64,000 nucleotides of DNA from Bacillus infantis NRRL B-14911 (GTDB lineage: Bacteria > Bacillota > Bacilli > Bacillales > Cytobacillaceae). The notes beneath the pieces were generated by a model that saw only the letters and a program-made list of their open reading frames with translations, was not told where the DNA came from and made no database searches. Below are positions 15,425 to 24,657 of the stretch, one piece after another. The stretch is taken from NCBI RefSeq assembly GCF_000473245.1, contig NC_022524.1, positions 768,501 to 832,500 of the forward strand. Direction: 5' to 3'. Both the position numbers and the translations under genes were made by a program. Numbering within the stretch: position 1 is the stretch's first letter; each line of letters starts with the position of its first letter.

Positions 15425-17467
15425 ATGTTGATCATCCCAAATAAAGTGAATGCTGGTTTACCAGAGGATATTAGTAGAAACGATTTACTGTCGATTGTTG
15501 GTTGGTTCGAAAAGCATCAGCGGTCTTTTTATATATTAGGCTGGTCTTATCTTAGGAATCAGCAGCAGCTGGAAGAGCTTTTCTACCAGACTATATTAAA
15601 AGCACGGAAGGATTTTCCGAAAATAAAAAGCAAAACAACATTTGATATATGGGTAACAAGGGTTTTTATAGATAAGTGCCGTGAGCTTGCTGCAAGCGGG
15701 AGTATAGAAGCTTCAGAGGAAAGTGATGCGCATGAGGAACTGTTCAACGCGCTTGAACAGTTAAAAGGAGAAGAGAGGGAAGCGCTTGTTTTTACCTATC
15801 TGCAGGGACTATCCAGTGAGGAAACAGCCAGCCTTCTCCAGCTTTCCGTTAAAGAGGTAAAGGAGCTGCTGGTTTCTGGAATCCAGTCGCTCAGAAATGG
15901 ACTTAGGTATGGGGAGCATTTTAATGGCTGTGCGGAGTACCAAAAGTTTTACTTAGATTATCTTGGGCGGAACATGGAGAGGCCGCTTAAGATTGATTTC
16001 GAAAAGCATATTTATCATTGCCCGGAATGTCAGGAGGATCTGGCTTCTTTTCAGGAAGCACAGCTGCATTTGACGAAGATCATGGAGGCGTTTCAAATTC
16101 CGGCCGGCTTTATGGAGAGCATTAAAGAAAGAATTGCCCAGACTGAAAACCTGAGGCAGCAAAAGAACAACAAACGTAATAGAATCGGATTTATTGCTGC
16201 AAGTGTATTGGCTATACTCATGTGCACTGGTTTCTTTACAGGGGCTTTCGCAAAAGTCTATTATTCCTTATCGGAGGAAAATCCAGAGCTCCGTCCTTTT
16301 CTGCAGGCGAAACTGGGTGAAAGGCTGAATTTGGTAGCAGAAAATAATGGGGTGAAGATTAAAATTAAGAGCGTGATCGCTGATGAGGTTCAGACGCTGA
16401 TTTTTTATGAAATCGAAGATACGAAGAAAAACAATCAGTATATGATTAATTTTGATGATGGCGTTTATGTGGAGGATGAGCAGTCCATCATGAATGAGCA
16501 AATGTATCCTCCGTATAATCCCCCTGACCTGGAGTCGGATTTAAACAAGGAAGAACAGAACATCTATCATGGAAAAATCAGTCTGAGGCCGCTGCTAAAA
16601 GATAGCGGCACTGTCAAGCTGAAGATTACAAAGATGATGAAATTAACCCGCGGCTCCTCTGTCCGGGATACTTTTAGCGGAGGCTTAGAGGAGGCAAGAG
16701 GTGAGTGGGAATTTGAGATTCCTGTGGTCAAGCAGCCTTCCACCGAGTATGAACTGGAAAAAGACATAGAAGTTGAGGGTCTCCCAGTCCGGATGGAAAA
16801 ACTGATTCTTACTCCGACAGCCACCCTTCTGCAATATAGCATGGGTTATGCACAGTCAGGAAAAAAGAGGATAGATAATATTGATTTTGCCAGTTTAGAA
16901 GTGAACAATAAAATATTAAAAGCGGATCTTTATGGCGGTGCCTCCTTAGGTTCATGGCATGGTTATCAAGCACAATTCGAACCTCTTTTTGAAAAAAAGG
17001 CAGGGAAGATTGAGGTGAAATTCAAGAGGCTGTATTTATCTTTTGATGATTATAAATCAATTAGATTGGACCCATCCAAGCAGTACCCGCAAACCTTTAA
17101 CTATGCTGGCAGCAGGATTTCCATTGATAAGGTAGAGGTTGGCAAGCCTACCACTGTTGTCTTAAGCAATCATGACATTAAAGATCGCGCCTACGAGTCG
17201 TTTCACTTCAATATTGTAACGGAGAAAAGTGAAAATACTTCAATCGAAATGGACTCTGAAGGAGTCTACGTCGATAAAAGCGGGAAAAAATACGATGTTC
17301 ATCAAATCACACCTGCTCTATACGAAAAGCTCGAGTACCTTCGCCATTTCTCTACCGTTGAAAGAGTCAAAATACAAGGTGATAATTTAGTTCCCCAAGC
17401 CCTTGAAATCTATGGGTACAGTACTACTAAATATTTGGAAGATGTTGTGAGGATATCTTTGGAATAG
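15425..17467 (+). CDS. Natural fusion of ECF-type sigma factor and membrane anti-sigma protein (DUF4179-like)
   Basis: A 680-residue protein. Residues about 20-90 resemble sigma region 2 and about 100-165 region 4 (ALVFTYLQGLSSEETASLLQLS, shown here from LQGLSSEETASLLQLS). Next comes a zinc anti-sigma motif HIYHCPEC (about 196-203), a membrane segment near 258-278, and about 400 extracytoplasmic residues of DUF4179-like beta-rich sequence. This joins on one chain what is usually an ECF sigma factor plus its membrane anti-sigma factor. If functional, proteolysis would be needed to free the sigma part. Region 2 is less conserved than in active factors, so it may be only sigma-like. The ATG at 15425 follows GAGGGGGG. 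Confidence 0.75.
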   Translation: MLIIPNKVNAGLPEDISRNDLLSIVGWFEKHQRSFYILGWSYLRNQQQLEELFYQTILKARKDFPKIKSKTTFDIWVTRVFIDKCRELAASGSIEASEESDAHEELFNALEQLKGEEREALVFTYLQGLSSEETASLLQLSVKEVKELLVSGIQSLRNGLRYGEHFNGCAEYQKFYLDYLGRNMERPLKIDFEKHIYHCPECQEDLASFQEAQLHLTKIMEAFQIPAGFMESIKERIAQTENLRQQKNNKRNRIGFIAASVLAILMCTGFFTGAFAKVYYSLSEENPELRPFLQAKLGERLNLVAENNGVKIKIKSVIADEVQTLIFYEIEDTKKNNQYMINFDDGVYVEDEQSIMNEQMYPPYNPPDLESDLNKEEQNIYHGKISLRPLLKDSGTVKLKITKMMKLTRGSSVRDTFSGGLEEARGEWEFEIPVVKQPSTEYELEKDIEVEGLPVRMEKLILTPTATLLQYSMGYAQSGKKRIDNIDFASLEVNNKILKADLYGGASLGSWHGYQAQFEPLFEKKAGKIEVKFKRLYLSFDDYKSIRLDPSKQYPQTFNYAGSRISIDKVEVGKPTTVVLSNHDIKDRAYESFHFNIVTEKSENTSIEMDSEGVYVDKSGKKYDVHQITPALYEKLEYLRHFSTVERVKIQGDNLVPQALEIYGYSTTKYLEDVVRISLE

Positions 17468-17468
17468 A

Positions 17469-17534
17469 GAGCCAGGGGGACAGACCCCTTGGCTCTTTTT
17501 TGAAACTGGGCCAGGGGGTCTGTCCCCCTGGCTC
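17469..17534 (+). repeat. REP-like cluster C14, two units
   Basis: Two units starting 1 bp after the sigma/anti-sigma TAG. The linker is TTTTTTGAAACT. The Nudix ribosome-binding site (AAGGAG) follows. Confidence 0.92.
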
Positions 17535-17552
17535 AAATAAGGAGAATGCCGA

Positions 17553-17996
17553 ATGATTAGAAATGCTGTTGGGGCCATCGTATTTCAGGGAGAGGAATAC
17601 CTTTTGGTTCATAAGGTTAAAAGAAGTGCTTTAAAAGCTTCGGAAGGACAAACGAAAGGGGAGTGGGATTTCCCTAAGGGCGGGGTCGAGGATAGCGATG
17701 AAAATCTTAAGGACGCGATATTAAGAGAGCTGGCAGAGGAAACAGGATCTGCTGAATATCGGATTATAAAGCAGCTACAGGAAAAGATCTGTTTTGATTT
17801 TGATAGAGAGTTTGCAAAGAAAACAGGCTGGAGCCGGCAGGAAACGGTGATGTTTGTTGTTGAGTATGTGGGGGATAGGTCTGATTTGAAGGCAGAGGAC
17901 AGCGAGATTAATGAAGTTGAATTTGTTGGGAGAAATGAGGCGCTGGAGCGGCTGGCGCATGAGGAGAGTAAGGCGTTTTTTGCTGAGGTGTTTTGA
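17553..17996 (+). CDS. Nudix hydrolase
   Basis: A 147-residue Nudix protein expected to cleave a nucleoside diphosphate linked to another moiety. The Nudix box is complete: G-VEDSD-E-NLKDAIL-RELAEETG (about residues 45-67). The family includes diadenosine polyphosphate and mutated-nucleotide hydrolases; the substrate cannot be fixed here. The ATG at 17553 follows AAGGAGAA. The TGA overlaps cluster C15. Confidence 0.88.
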   Translation: MIRNAVGAIVFQGEEYLLVHKVKRSALKASEGQTKGEWDFPKGGVEDSDENLKDAILRELAEETGSAEYRIIKQLQEKICFDFDREFAKKTGWSRQETVMFVVEYVGDRSDLKAEDSEINEVEFVGRNEALERLAHEESKAFFAEVF

Positions 17997-18111
17997 GCCA
18001 AGGGGACAGACCCCCTGGCTCTTTTTGTGACCGGGCCAAGGAACCTGACCCTCTGGCTCAAACCGAGCCAAGGGACCTGACCCCCTGGCCCCCAGCCCAA
18101 CCCCCTGGCCC
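17995..18111 (+). repeat. REP-like cluster C15, three full units and a partial one
   Basis: A unit on the Nudix TGA, an inverted unit after the linker TTTTTGTGACC, a third after AAACC, and a truncated C-rich remnant (CCCAACCCCCTGGCCC). It lies between the Nudix gene and the convergent TetR gene, which ends at 18134. Confidence 0.85.
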
Positions 18112-18133
18112 AAAAAAAACCGCCCCTCCCACC

Positions 18134-18703
18134 TCACCGCACCCCCAACAACCCCCGATTAATCACCCCATTAATAATCTCCGCCATCTCCCTAGGATTG
18201 TGATCCATCCCATTATTAAGCCATTTCTTTATCGCATGAATGCTGCCGCTGATGATGAAGGTACTGAGGTATTCAGAAAGGTTTTCATCGTACGCTGTGT
18301 CGGCGAGCCAGCTGGTCATGAAGACCTGATGGGCGAAGTTGATGACTTTTGTTTCGAAGGTTGTGTTTGTTTTTTCGTTGAGGAGGGTGGTGCATACTTC
18401 GTGTTTGCTGGCGAAGTATTCGAGCAGTTTTTCGATCATTTGGAGGGCCTGGTCTTCTTTTTCGAAGTTGTACTGGCTCATATAGCCCTGCATGTCCTGG
18501 ATGATTTCGTCTTCGATTGTGTCCAGGAGGTCATATTGATCGGTATAGTGGGAATAAAATGTGGAGCGGTTGATGTCGGCGAGACTGCAGATTTCTTTGA
18601 CGGTGATATAGGAGATTTGCTTGTCCTTCAATAGCTTCATGAGGCTGTCTTTCAATACCATTATTGTATATTTTTTGCGTCTGTCCATTTTGGGAGAGGT
18701 CAT
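18134..18703 (-). CDS. TetR/AcrR family transcriptional regulator
   Basis: A 189-residue repressor-type protein. The N-terminal helix-turn-helix is ITVKEICSLADINRSTFYSHY (given here from ICSLADINRSTFYSHY, about 38-53), followed by a helical ligand-binding domain. It is transcribed away from the MMPL exporter gene, with palindromes in the intergenic region that fit its operators, so it probably represses the exporter and itself until a ligand binds. The start at 18703 follows AAAGGAAA on the minus strand. Confidence 0.88.
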   Translation of the reverse strand: MTSPKMDRRKKYTIMVLKDSLMKLLKDKQISYITVKEICSLADINRSTFYSHYTDQYDLLDTIEDEIIQDMQGYMSQYNFEKEDQALQMIEKLLEYFASKHEVCTTLLNEKTNTTFETKVINFAHQVFMTSWLADTAYDENLSEYLSTFIISGSIHAIKKWLNNGMDHNPREMAEIINGVINRGLLGVR

Positions 18704-18730
18704 AACCAGTTTCCTTTCTTTTTGCGTTTT

Positions 18731-18813
18731 CCAACACTTTTGATCATTGTGTTGGGAATACCACGGAAGTTAGATAACTGTTCGTTGAATAGGCAACACC
18801 GTGTTTATATAAT
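18731..18813 (+). promoter_or_regulatory. Promoter and putative TetR operators for the MMPL exporter
   Basis: TTGAAT (18785-18790) and TATAAT (18808-18813) are 17 bp apart. The spacer contains AACACCGTGTT (18795-18805), an 11-bp palindrome. A larger inverted repeat with arms CCAACAC (18731-18737) and GTGTTGG (18749-18755) shares the same AACAC/GTGTT half-sites. Both are likely binding sites of the divergent TetR protein. Confidence 0.75.
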
Positions 18814-18856
18814 GATAAAGTGTATAGAAAAAAAGGGCAAGAGAGGGTGAACACGC

Positions 18857-20911
18857 ATCAATATTGCTGCACGAATACTTAAACATAAAAAAGCCGTTGC
18901 CATCACCTTTGCGGTTTTGACTGTGCTTTGCGCCCTGGCGCAGTTCACTGTGTCGGTGAACTATGATATGAAGGAATATCTGCCGGAGGACGCCCAGTCG
19001 ACGAAAGCCATGGAAGTGATGGAGCGGGAATTTGAAGGAAATGTTCCGACGAACCGGGTGATGATGCGGGACATGACCATACAGGAAGCTCTTGCTTTCA
19101 AAGAAAAGCTGGCCGCGATTGACGGTGTATCTGATGTCATGTGGCTGGATGATGTGATCGACATCAAGGCTCCGCTTGAGATGGCGGACCCGAATACGGT
19201 AGATGACTATTACAAAGATGACTATGCCTTGTTTTCTTTCAGCATCCGTGAAGGAGAGGAAGTCCAGATCACCGATCGCATTTATGATCTCATCGGCAAA
19301 GACAATGCGATGGCCGGGGAATCGCTGAATACGGCCACCCAGCAGAAAATGGCCGGCACAGAATCGATGTATGCGGCCGCCTTCCTGGTGCCGATCATCA
19401 TCATTATTTTAGTCGTTTCAACGACCTCATGGGTGGAGCCGCTGCTGTTCCTCACCGCCATCGGTGTATCGGTTCTGATCAATATGGGGACGAATATTTT
19501 TCTCGGGGAGGTTTCCTTTGTCACTCAGTCGGTCGCCCCGATCCTGCAGCTTGCAGTCTCGCTGGATTATGCAATTTTCCTCCTGCACAGCTTTAACGAT
19601 TACCGGAAAAAGGTGGGAGACCCGCGGGAAGCGATGGAGCTGGCGATGAAGAAATCATTTTCGGCAATCGCAGCCAGCGCGTCCACAACCTTCTTCGGTT
19701 TCATTGCCCTATCATTCATGGAGTTTGAAATCGGGTCGGATCTTGGCATCAACCTGGTCAAAGGGATTTTACTGAGCTTCATCAGTGTCATGGTGTTCCT
19801 GCCGGCATTGACATTGCTCTGTTATAAATGGATCGACAAGACGCAGCATAAGCCATTGCTGCCATACATCCGCGGCAAGGGGAATTTTGTGCTGAAGTTC
19901 CGGGTGCCGGTCCTATTGCTTGTCGCCATCCTGATTGTCCCGGCCTTTCTTGCGCAAAGCAAGACCAATTTCACTTATGGAGTTGGAGAGCTGCCGGAAA
20001 CAACCAGGGCGGGGAGCGATTTTGCGAAAATTAAAGAAGAGTTCGGGGAAAGCACGCCGATGGTCCTGCTTGTACCGAAGGGGGATACGGCCAAGGAAGA
20101 AGAGCTCGCCGGCGAGCTGGAGAAGCTTGACCATGTAACGAGTGTCATGGCATATGTCAACACCGTCAGTGCGGCAATCCCTCCAGAGTATCTTGACCCC
20201 AGCATCACCGAACAGTTCTACTCGGAAAATTACAGCCGGATCATCCTTCAGACAGATACAAAAACTGAGGGAGATGAGGCATTCAAGCTGATCGAGCGGG
20301 TCCAGGATACTGCTGAAAAACTGTATGGAGACAAGGTTTATTCAGTCGGGGAAAGCGTGACATTGTATGATATCAAAAACACGGTCAAAAAAGACAACAC
20401 GCTGGTCAATCTGCTGACTCTCCTGACCGTCGCATTCGTCCTTTTCGTAACCTTCAGGTCGATCTCGATTCCGCTGATCCTGCTGCTGACCATTCAGACA
20501 GCCGTCTGGATCAATCTGTCGGTCCCTTATTTTACAGATTCTTCATTAGTATATGTCGGCTATCTGCTCGTCAGCATCATCCAGCTGGCCGCGACTGTCG
20601 ACTATGCGATCCTGCTGACAGATGCTTATAAAGAGGACCGGCAGGAAATGTCTGCGCTGGAAGCAGTCAAGAAGACAATGGATGAAAAAATATTCTCGAT
20701 CGGCATTTCGGCCTCAATTTTATCAAGTGTAGGCTTTATCTTATGGATTACGTCATCGAACCCAATCGTAGCTTCAATCGGACTGCTGCTTGGAAGGGGA
20801 GCGCTGCTGGCCTTGATCATGGTTGTGTTCTTCCTTCCGGCGTGCCTGCTGATCTTCGATAAACTGATCATGAAAACAACATGGAAAGCAAACTTTTATA
20901 AGGAGAAGTGA
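18857..20911 (+). CDS. MMPL/RND-family membrane exporter (start uncertain)
   Basis: An about 685-residue RND-superfamily exporter of the MMPL type, with two homologous halves. Each half has a large extracytoplasmic loop and a cluster of membrane segments; LDYAIFLLH and VDYAILLTD mark the proton-relay helix in each. It likely exports lipids or hydrophobic compounds. The frame is open from 18851 and encodes the first membrane helix (RILKHKKAVAITFAVLTV), but has no ATG, GTG or TTG before TTG 18917, which would cut that helix. The GAGAGGG at 18841-18847 points to an ATC at 18857 or to GTG 18847 with one surplus base. The stop overlaps the next start. Confidence 0.8.
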   Translation: MNIAARILKHKKAVAITFAVLTVLCALAQFTVSVNYDMKEYLPEDAQSTKAMEVMEREFEGNVPTNRVMMRDMTIQEALAFKEKLAAIDGVSDVMWLDDVIDIKAPLEMADPNTVDDYYKDDYALFSFSIREGEEVQITDRIYDLIGKDNAMAGESLNTATQQKMAGTESMYAAAFLVPIIIIILVVSTTSWVEPLLFLTAIGVSVLINMGTNIFLGEVSFVTQSVAPILQLAVSLDYAIFLLHSFNDYRKKVGDPREAMELAMKKSFSAIAASASTTFFGFIALSFMEFEIGSDLGINLVKGILLSFISVMVFLPALTLLCYKWIDKTQHKPLLPYIRGKGNFVLKFRVPVLLLVAILIVPAFLAQSKTNFTYGVGELPETTRAGSDFAKIKEEFGESTPMVLLVPKGDTAKEEELAGELEKLDHVTSVMAYVNTVSAAIPPEYLDPSITEQFYSENYSRIILQTDTKTEGDEAFKLIERVQDTAEKLYGDKVYSVGESVTLYDIKNTVKKDNTLVNLLTLLTVAFVLFVTFRSISIPLILLLTIQTAVWINLSVPYFTDSSLVYVGYLLVSIIQLAATVDYAILLTDAYKEDRQEMSALEAVKKTMDEKIFSIGISASILSSVGFILWITSSNPIVASIGLLLGRGALLALIMVVFFLPACLLIFDKLIMKTTWKANFYKEK

Positions 20912-22740
20912 TGATGAGGAGAATGAGAAAATTCTTGGCTGTCTTTGCCAGCATCCTAATGATGATGCCCGCCCTGCTCGTTTCGGCTGATACAGCGGGC
21001 AGCAAGTCAGGGGAAAAAGTCTCCCAGGAAACAGGAGAGCTTTCCTCAAAGGATGAAGTGGTGTATGCAAAGCTCAGCCCAGCCGGTGAAAATCAGGAAG
21101 TTTATGTGGTCAACATTTTAAATATTGAAGAACCTGGGGAAGTGACTGATTATGGCCCCTATACGAACCTGAAAAACCTGACGGATCTCTCGCCGATTGA
21201 GAAATCAGACGCAGCGGTGAATGTGACGGCTGAAGAAGAAGGAAAGTTTTATTATCAGGGTGATTTGAATGAGTCAGCCCTGCCATGGAATGTTTCCATT
21301 ACGTATACATTGGATGGGCAGGAAACCGCACCGGAAGAATTGGCTGGAAAAAGCGGCCATGTGGAGATTGGGATTCAAACCTCCAGAAATGAAAGTGCAG
21401 AAGCTTCCTTTTTCGAAAACTATCTGCTGCAGATTTCTTTCCCGCTGAATGGGGAGAAATTCAGCAATATCGAAGCACCGGACGGGATGCTTGCCAATGC
21501 GGGGAAAAATAAGCAGGCCACATTCACTGTGATGCCGGAAAAAGAGGGAAATCTGACACTTGAAGCAGATGTGGCAGATTTCGAGCTCGAAGGCATTGAT
21601 ATCACAGCCATTCCGTCTTCACTCCCGATCGATGCACCTGACATCGATGATATGACAGGTGAAATGGATACACTGACAAAGGCGATCAAAGAGGTCAATG
21701 ATGGAGTGGGGCAGCTGCAGAACGGCGCTTCGGAATTGCATAATGGCGCCGCTAAGCTCAGCGATGGCTCCAGGGAGTACCGTGATGGCATAGCGGCGCT
21801 CGATGGTTCCTCTTCCAAGCTGGTCAGCGGCTCAAAGAGCATCGAGCAGGCTCTGCAAAAGCTGAATAGCAGTCTGAGCGCTGGCTCTGGAGATATGGGC
21901 CTTGGCGATTTGAAAAAGATGCAGGATGGACTGTCCCAATCCGCAGCCGGCCTGCGGGAAGTGTCCAGGAATCTGTCAGAATTGCAGCAGGCCTTTAGTG
22001 CCTCTTACAATAGCTTGAATGAAGCAATGGAAGGCATTCCGAATCATGAGATTTCCCAGGCACAGATCGAGCAGCTGAAGCAGAGCGGGGCCGATCCGGA
22101 TGTGGTCGCGCAATTGCTTGAGACTTATACAGCTGCTCAAAATGCCAAAGGAGTCTTTGCTGCTGGGCAAGGCAGCTTTGCCGCTGTCAGCGGGACCTTA
22201 GAGCAAGTGAGCGCGTCTCTTACAGAGATGGCCAAGAATCTTGACGCTATGTCTGCCGGACTCTCTCAGGCTCTAGCCAATTCAGATGCTGCCGATGCGA
22301 TGGCACAGCTGCAGGCAGGCGTTAATGCCCTTGCCGCCAATTACGAATCCTTTCACTCGGGATTGGTGGACTACACCGGCGGAGTGAGCAGGCTGGCAGG
22401 TTCCTATTCTGAACTGCATAACGGCATTACTGGCGTCGCCGACGGAACAGGAGAAATCGCCAACGGCGCAGCCAGCCTTCATACCGGTACCACTGAACTT
22501 TATGAAGCAACCAGGGATCTGCCTGAACAAATGAAAGAAGAAGTTGAAGGCATGCTCGAAGAATATGACAAGAGTGACTTCAAACCGGTATCCTTCGTAT
22601 CATCGCAAAACGAAAAGGTAAACTCAGTTCAGTTTGTGCTAAAGACTGAAAGCATTAAGCAGGAAGAAACGAAAGAAGTTGAAAAGCCTAAAGAAGAGCC
22701 GAAAGGGTTTTGGGCTCGTCTGAAGGCGCTGTTTTCATAG
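20911..22740 (+). CDS. Secreted/surface protein with xxxLxxG heptad repeats, MMPL partner
   Basis: A 609-residue exported protein. A signal peptide (about 1-27) is followed by a beta-rich domain of about 200 residues. A long helical region (about 245-550) then carries repeated GAxxLxxG-type heptads (NGASELHNGAAKLSDG, ADGTGEIANGAASLHTG), as in YhgE/Pip-type proteins. The end is a Lys/Glu-rich stretch with a short amphipathic segment. It overlaps the MMPL stop by one base and starts after AAGGAG, so the two are co-translated. It probably forms an extracytoplasmic extension working with the exporter; this is inference. Confidence 0.78.
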   Translation: MMRRMRKFLAVFASILMMMPALLVSADTAGSKSGEKVSQETGELSSKDEVVYAKLSPAGENQEVYVVNILNIEEPGEVTDYGPYTNLKNLTDLSPIEKSDAAVNVTAEEEGKFYYQGDLNESALPWNVSITYTLDGQETAPEELAGKSGHVEIGIQTSRNESAEASFFENYLLQISFPLNGEKFSNIEAPDGMLANAGKNKQATFTVMPEKEGNLTLEADVADFELEGIDITAIPSSLPIDAPDIDDMTGEMDTLTKAIKEVNDGVGQLQNGASELHNGAAKLSDGSREYRDGIAALDGSSSKLVSGSKSIEQALQKLNSSLSAGSGDMGLGDLKKMQDGLSQSAAGLREVSRNLSELQQAFSASYNSLNEAMEGIPNHEISQAQIEQLKQSGADPDVVAQLLETYTAAQNAKGVFAAGQGSFAAVSGTLEQVSASLTEMAKNLDAMSAGLSQALANSDAADAMAQLQAGVNALAANYESFHSGLVDYTGGVSRLAGSYSELHNGITGVADGTGEIANGAASLHTGTTELYEATRDLPEQMKEEVEGMLEEYDKSDFKPVSFVSSQNEKVNSVQFVLKTESIKQEETKEVEKPKEEPKGFWARLKALFS

Positions 22741-22744
22741 GAGT

Positions 22745-22809
22745 GAGCCAAGGGGACAGGTCCCTTGGCTCTTTTTGATAATGGGCCACGGGGTCTGTCC
22801 CCCTGGCTT
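22745..22809 (+). repeat. REP-like cluster C16, two units
   Basis: Begins 5 bp after the TAG of the heptad-repeat gene, with the linker TTTTTGATAAT. It is the last cluster before a repeat-free stretch of 7 kb. Confidence 0.92.
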
Positions 22810-22976
22810 GGAGTACTATCAAAATTTTTCCTCACATAAGCAGCCTGAGTTAAAAGTAAAGAGGTAATCTTCCAGAGAATGTAGAAATACTAAAATATAA
22901 TTTCAGACACTTTTCTTCACATGCATTGAGATTTAAGTAGAGATCCTAATGGTCTAAAGATCCAAGGGGGTTATAT

Positions 22977-24540
22977 ATGATTACGGTGGGTGAATTTGCT
23001 AATGTGTTAGAAAAGGCTAATATTATGCTGGTTGGCGGCAGGAATAATGCGGATAAGGAGATAGGGTACCTAAGCAATTTAGAGCTTACTGAAAGAACGT
23101 CGCGGATTAAGGAAAAGGGGTTTATCATGACCACTTTTCACGCCTTCGAAGACGTAAAGCAAATTGTCAGCCATCTGGAGTGGCTGCAGAATATCGGAGT
23201 CAGTGCCATTGGTTTTCATATCGCTGCTTTGAAGAAGATTCCGTTCGAAGTTATCGAGTTTTGCAACATAAATTCTCTTCCCCTCTTTGAAATTCCTGAG
23301 GATGTACCATACTTCATTATTTATGAAAAATATAATCAGTTAGTGAATCAAAGAGAAAATGAAGATGTTACGAAAATATATAAACTGAATGAAAAACTGA
23401 TGGAAATCGTGCTTTTAGAGAAAGATTTAAATTCAATTGTAAAGGTGATAGGAGAGCATATAAACCATATTGTTTGCGTCTTGGATCCTTATTTCGAGCT
23501 GATTGGCTATTGGAAAAAGAAAGAGCAGACCAGGAACGAAATCAGGCATTTGATTGAGCTTCATCGGCCAGCATAAAGAGAATGTATTAAAAGTGAGATT
23601 TACAAATCGAGAAACCAATATCACCGTCAAACAGGCAGGGAAAACTGCCGTAGATTTTAAAATATATCCTTTGTACTCAAAGCAGAACTTTCTGGGTTAT
23701 ATGATCATTTGCCAAAAGGGTATTTCAGACAGGTACTCGGAAGAGGTCATAAAAAATGGCCTGCGCGCTTTAAGTTTAGCGGCCTACAACAAAAATACAC
23801 TATTAAACTATCAAAAGAAAAAGGATATAAAGTTATTTGAAAGCATTTTTCAAGGCGAGGCTGCAGGAATTGATCCTTCGGAGTTCTATATTGACTTAAA
23901 AAGGGTCACATGTATTCTTCAGATGCAATCGCATTACCTGGAAATGCTTCAATCAAAGCTGCAGATGCTTGCAGAGCTATTAAAAGAAAATGAGGCAAAC
24001 TCGCGGATATGGATCTATAATGGGAAAATTGTGGCTGTTTTAGCATCAGATTTTGATAAAGAGACATTAACTCAGATTCTCAGGGATTGTTCACATGTCC
24101 GGATAGGCGTAAGTGCATTAGGCGCAGTCGGCACTATTGAGAGTATCCAAATCCTGTACAGCCAGTCAGCTACAGCTTTGACCCATTCTAAAACACATGA
24201 GTTACAGCTGTCATTCTGGGATGAGATGGGCATTGAAAAAGTAGGCTATAATCTCCATTCCCATCATCTATTCCCCCATTTTGATGAAGAAATACTTGGT
24301 CCTTTATTATCGTATGATCAAAAGAAAAATGCTTCATTAACAGAAACTCTCTATATCTATCTCAAACATTTCTGCAGCCTGCAGAAGGCAAGCAGTGAAT
24401 TATACATACACCCGAATACAGTGAAGTACAGATTGCAGAAAATCAATGAACTTCTTCCTCTGGATATCCAAAACTCAACTCATTATTCCCTGCTCGTACT
24501 GGCCTTTTCTATATACTATTCTAAACAAAACAATGACTAA
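22977..24540 (+). pseudogene. PucR-family transcriptional regulator gene, frameshifted
   Basis: Frame one (22977-23576) encodes the PucR N-terminal domain (MITVGEFANVLEKANIMLVGG). Frame two (about 23554-24540) encodes the rest, including the C-terminal PucR helix-turn-helix CSLQKASSELYIHPNTVKYR. Removing one C in CGGCCAG near 23570 joins them as LHRQHKENVLKV. The full protein would be about 520 residues. It precedes a peptide/amide catabolic operon, whose activator it probably was. With the shift, frame one stops at 23576, leaving a protein without DNA-binding domain; the second half has no clear ribosome-binding site. True mutation and sequencing error are both possible. Confidence 0.8.
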
Positions 24541-24554
24541 TACCATTTGTTTAT

Positions 24555-24580
24555 AAGAGACAATCTATGTCTCTTTTTTT
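24555..24580 (+). terminator. Terminator after the PucR-type gene
   Basis: AAGAGACA (24555-24562) pairs with TGTCTCTT (24568-24575), followed by a T-run. It ends the regulator transcript and separates it from the catabolic operon. Confidence 0.8.
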
Positions 24581-24657
24581 GTTGGATCATGACAAGGTAA
24601 TGGTTTAACTATATTGTTATAATTCTGAATAATCAAATTAAAAGGAGAGGGTTAACC

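Noticed and set aside
17993-18634. Plus-strand 213-codon frame
   Set aside because: It is antisense to the TetR gene and begins in a repeat cluster; composition is that of a shadow frame.
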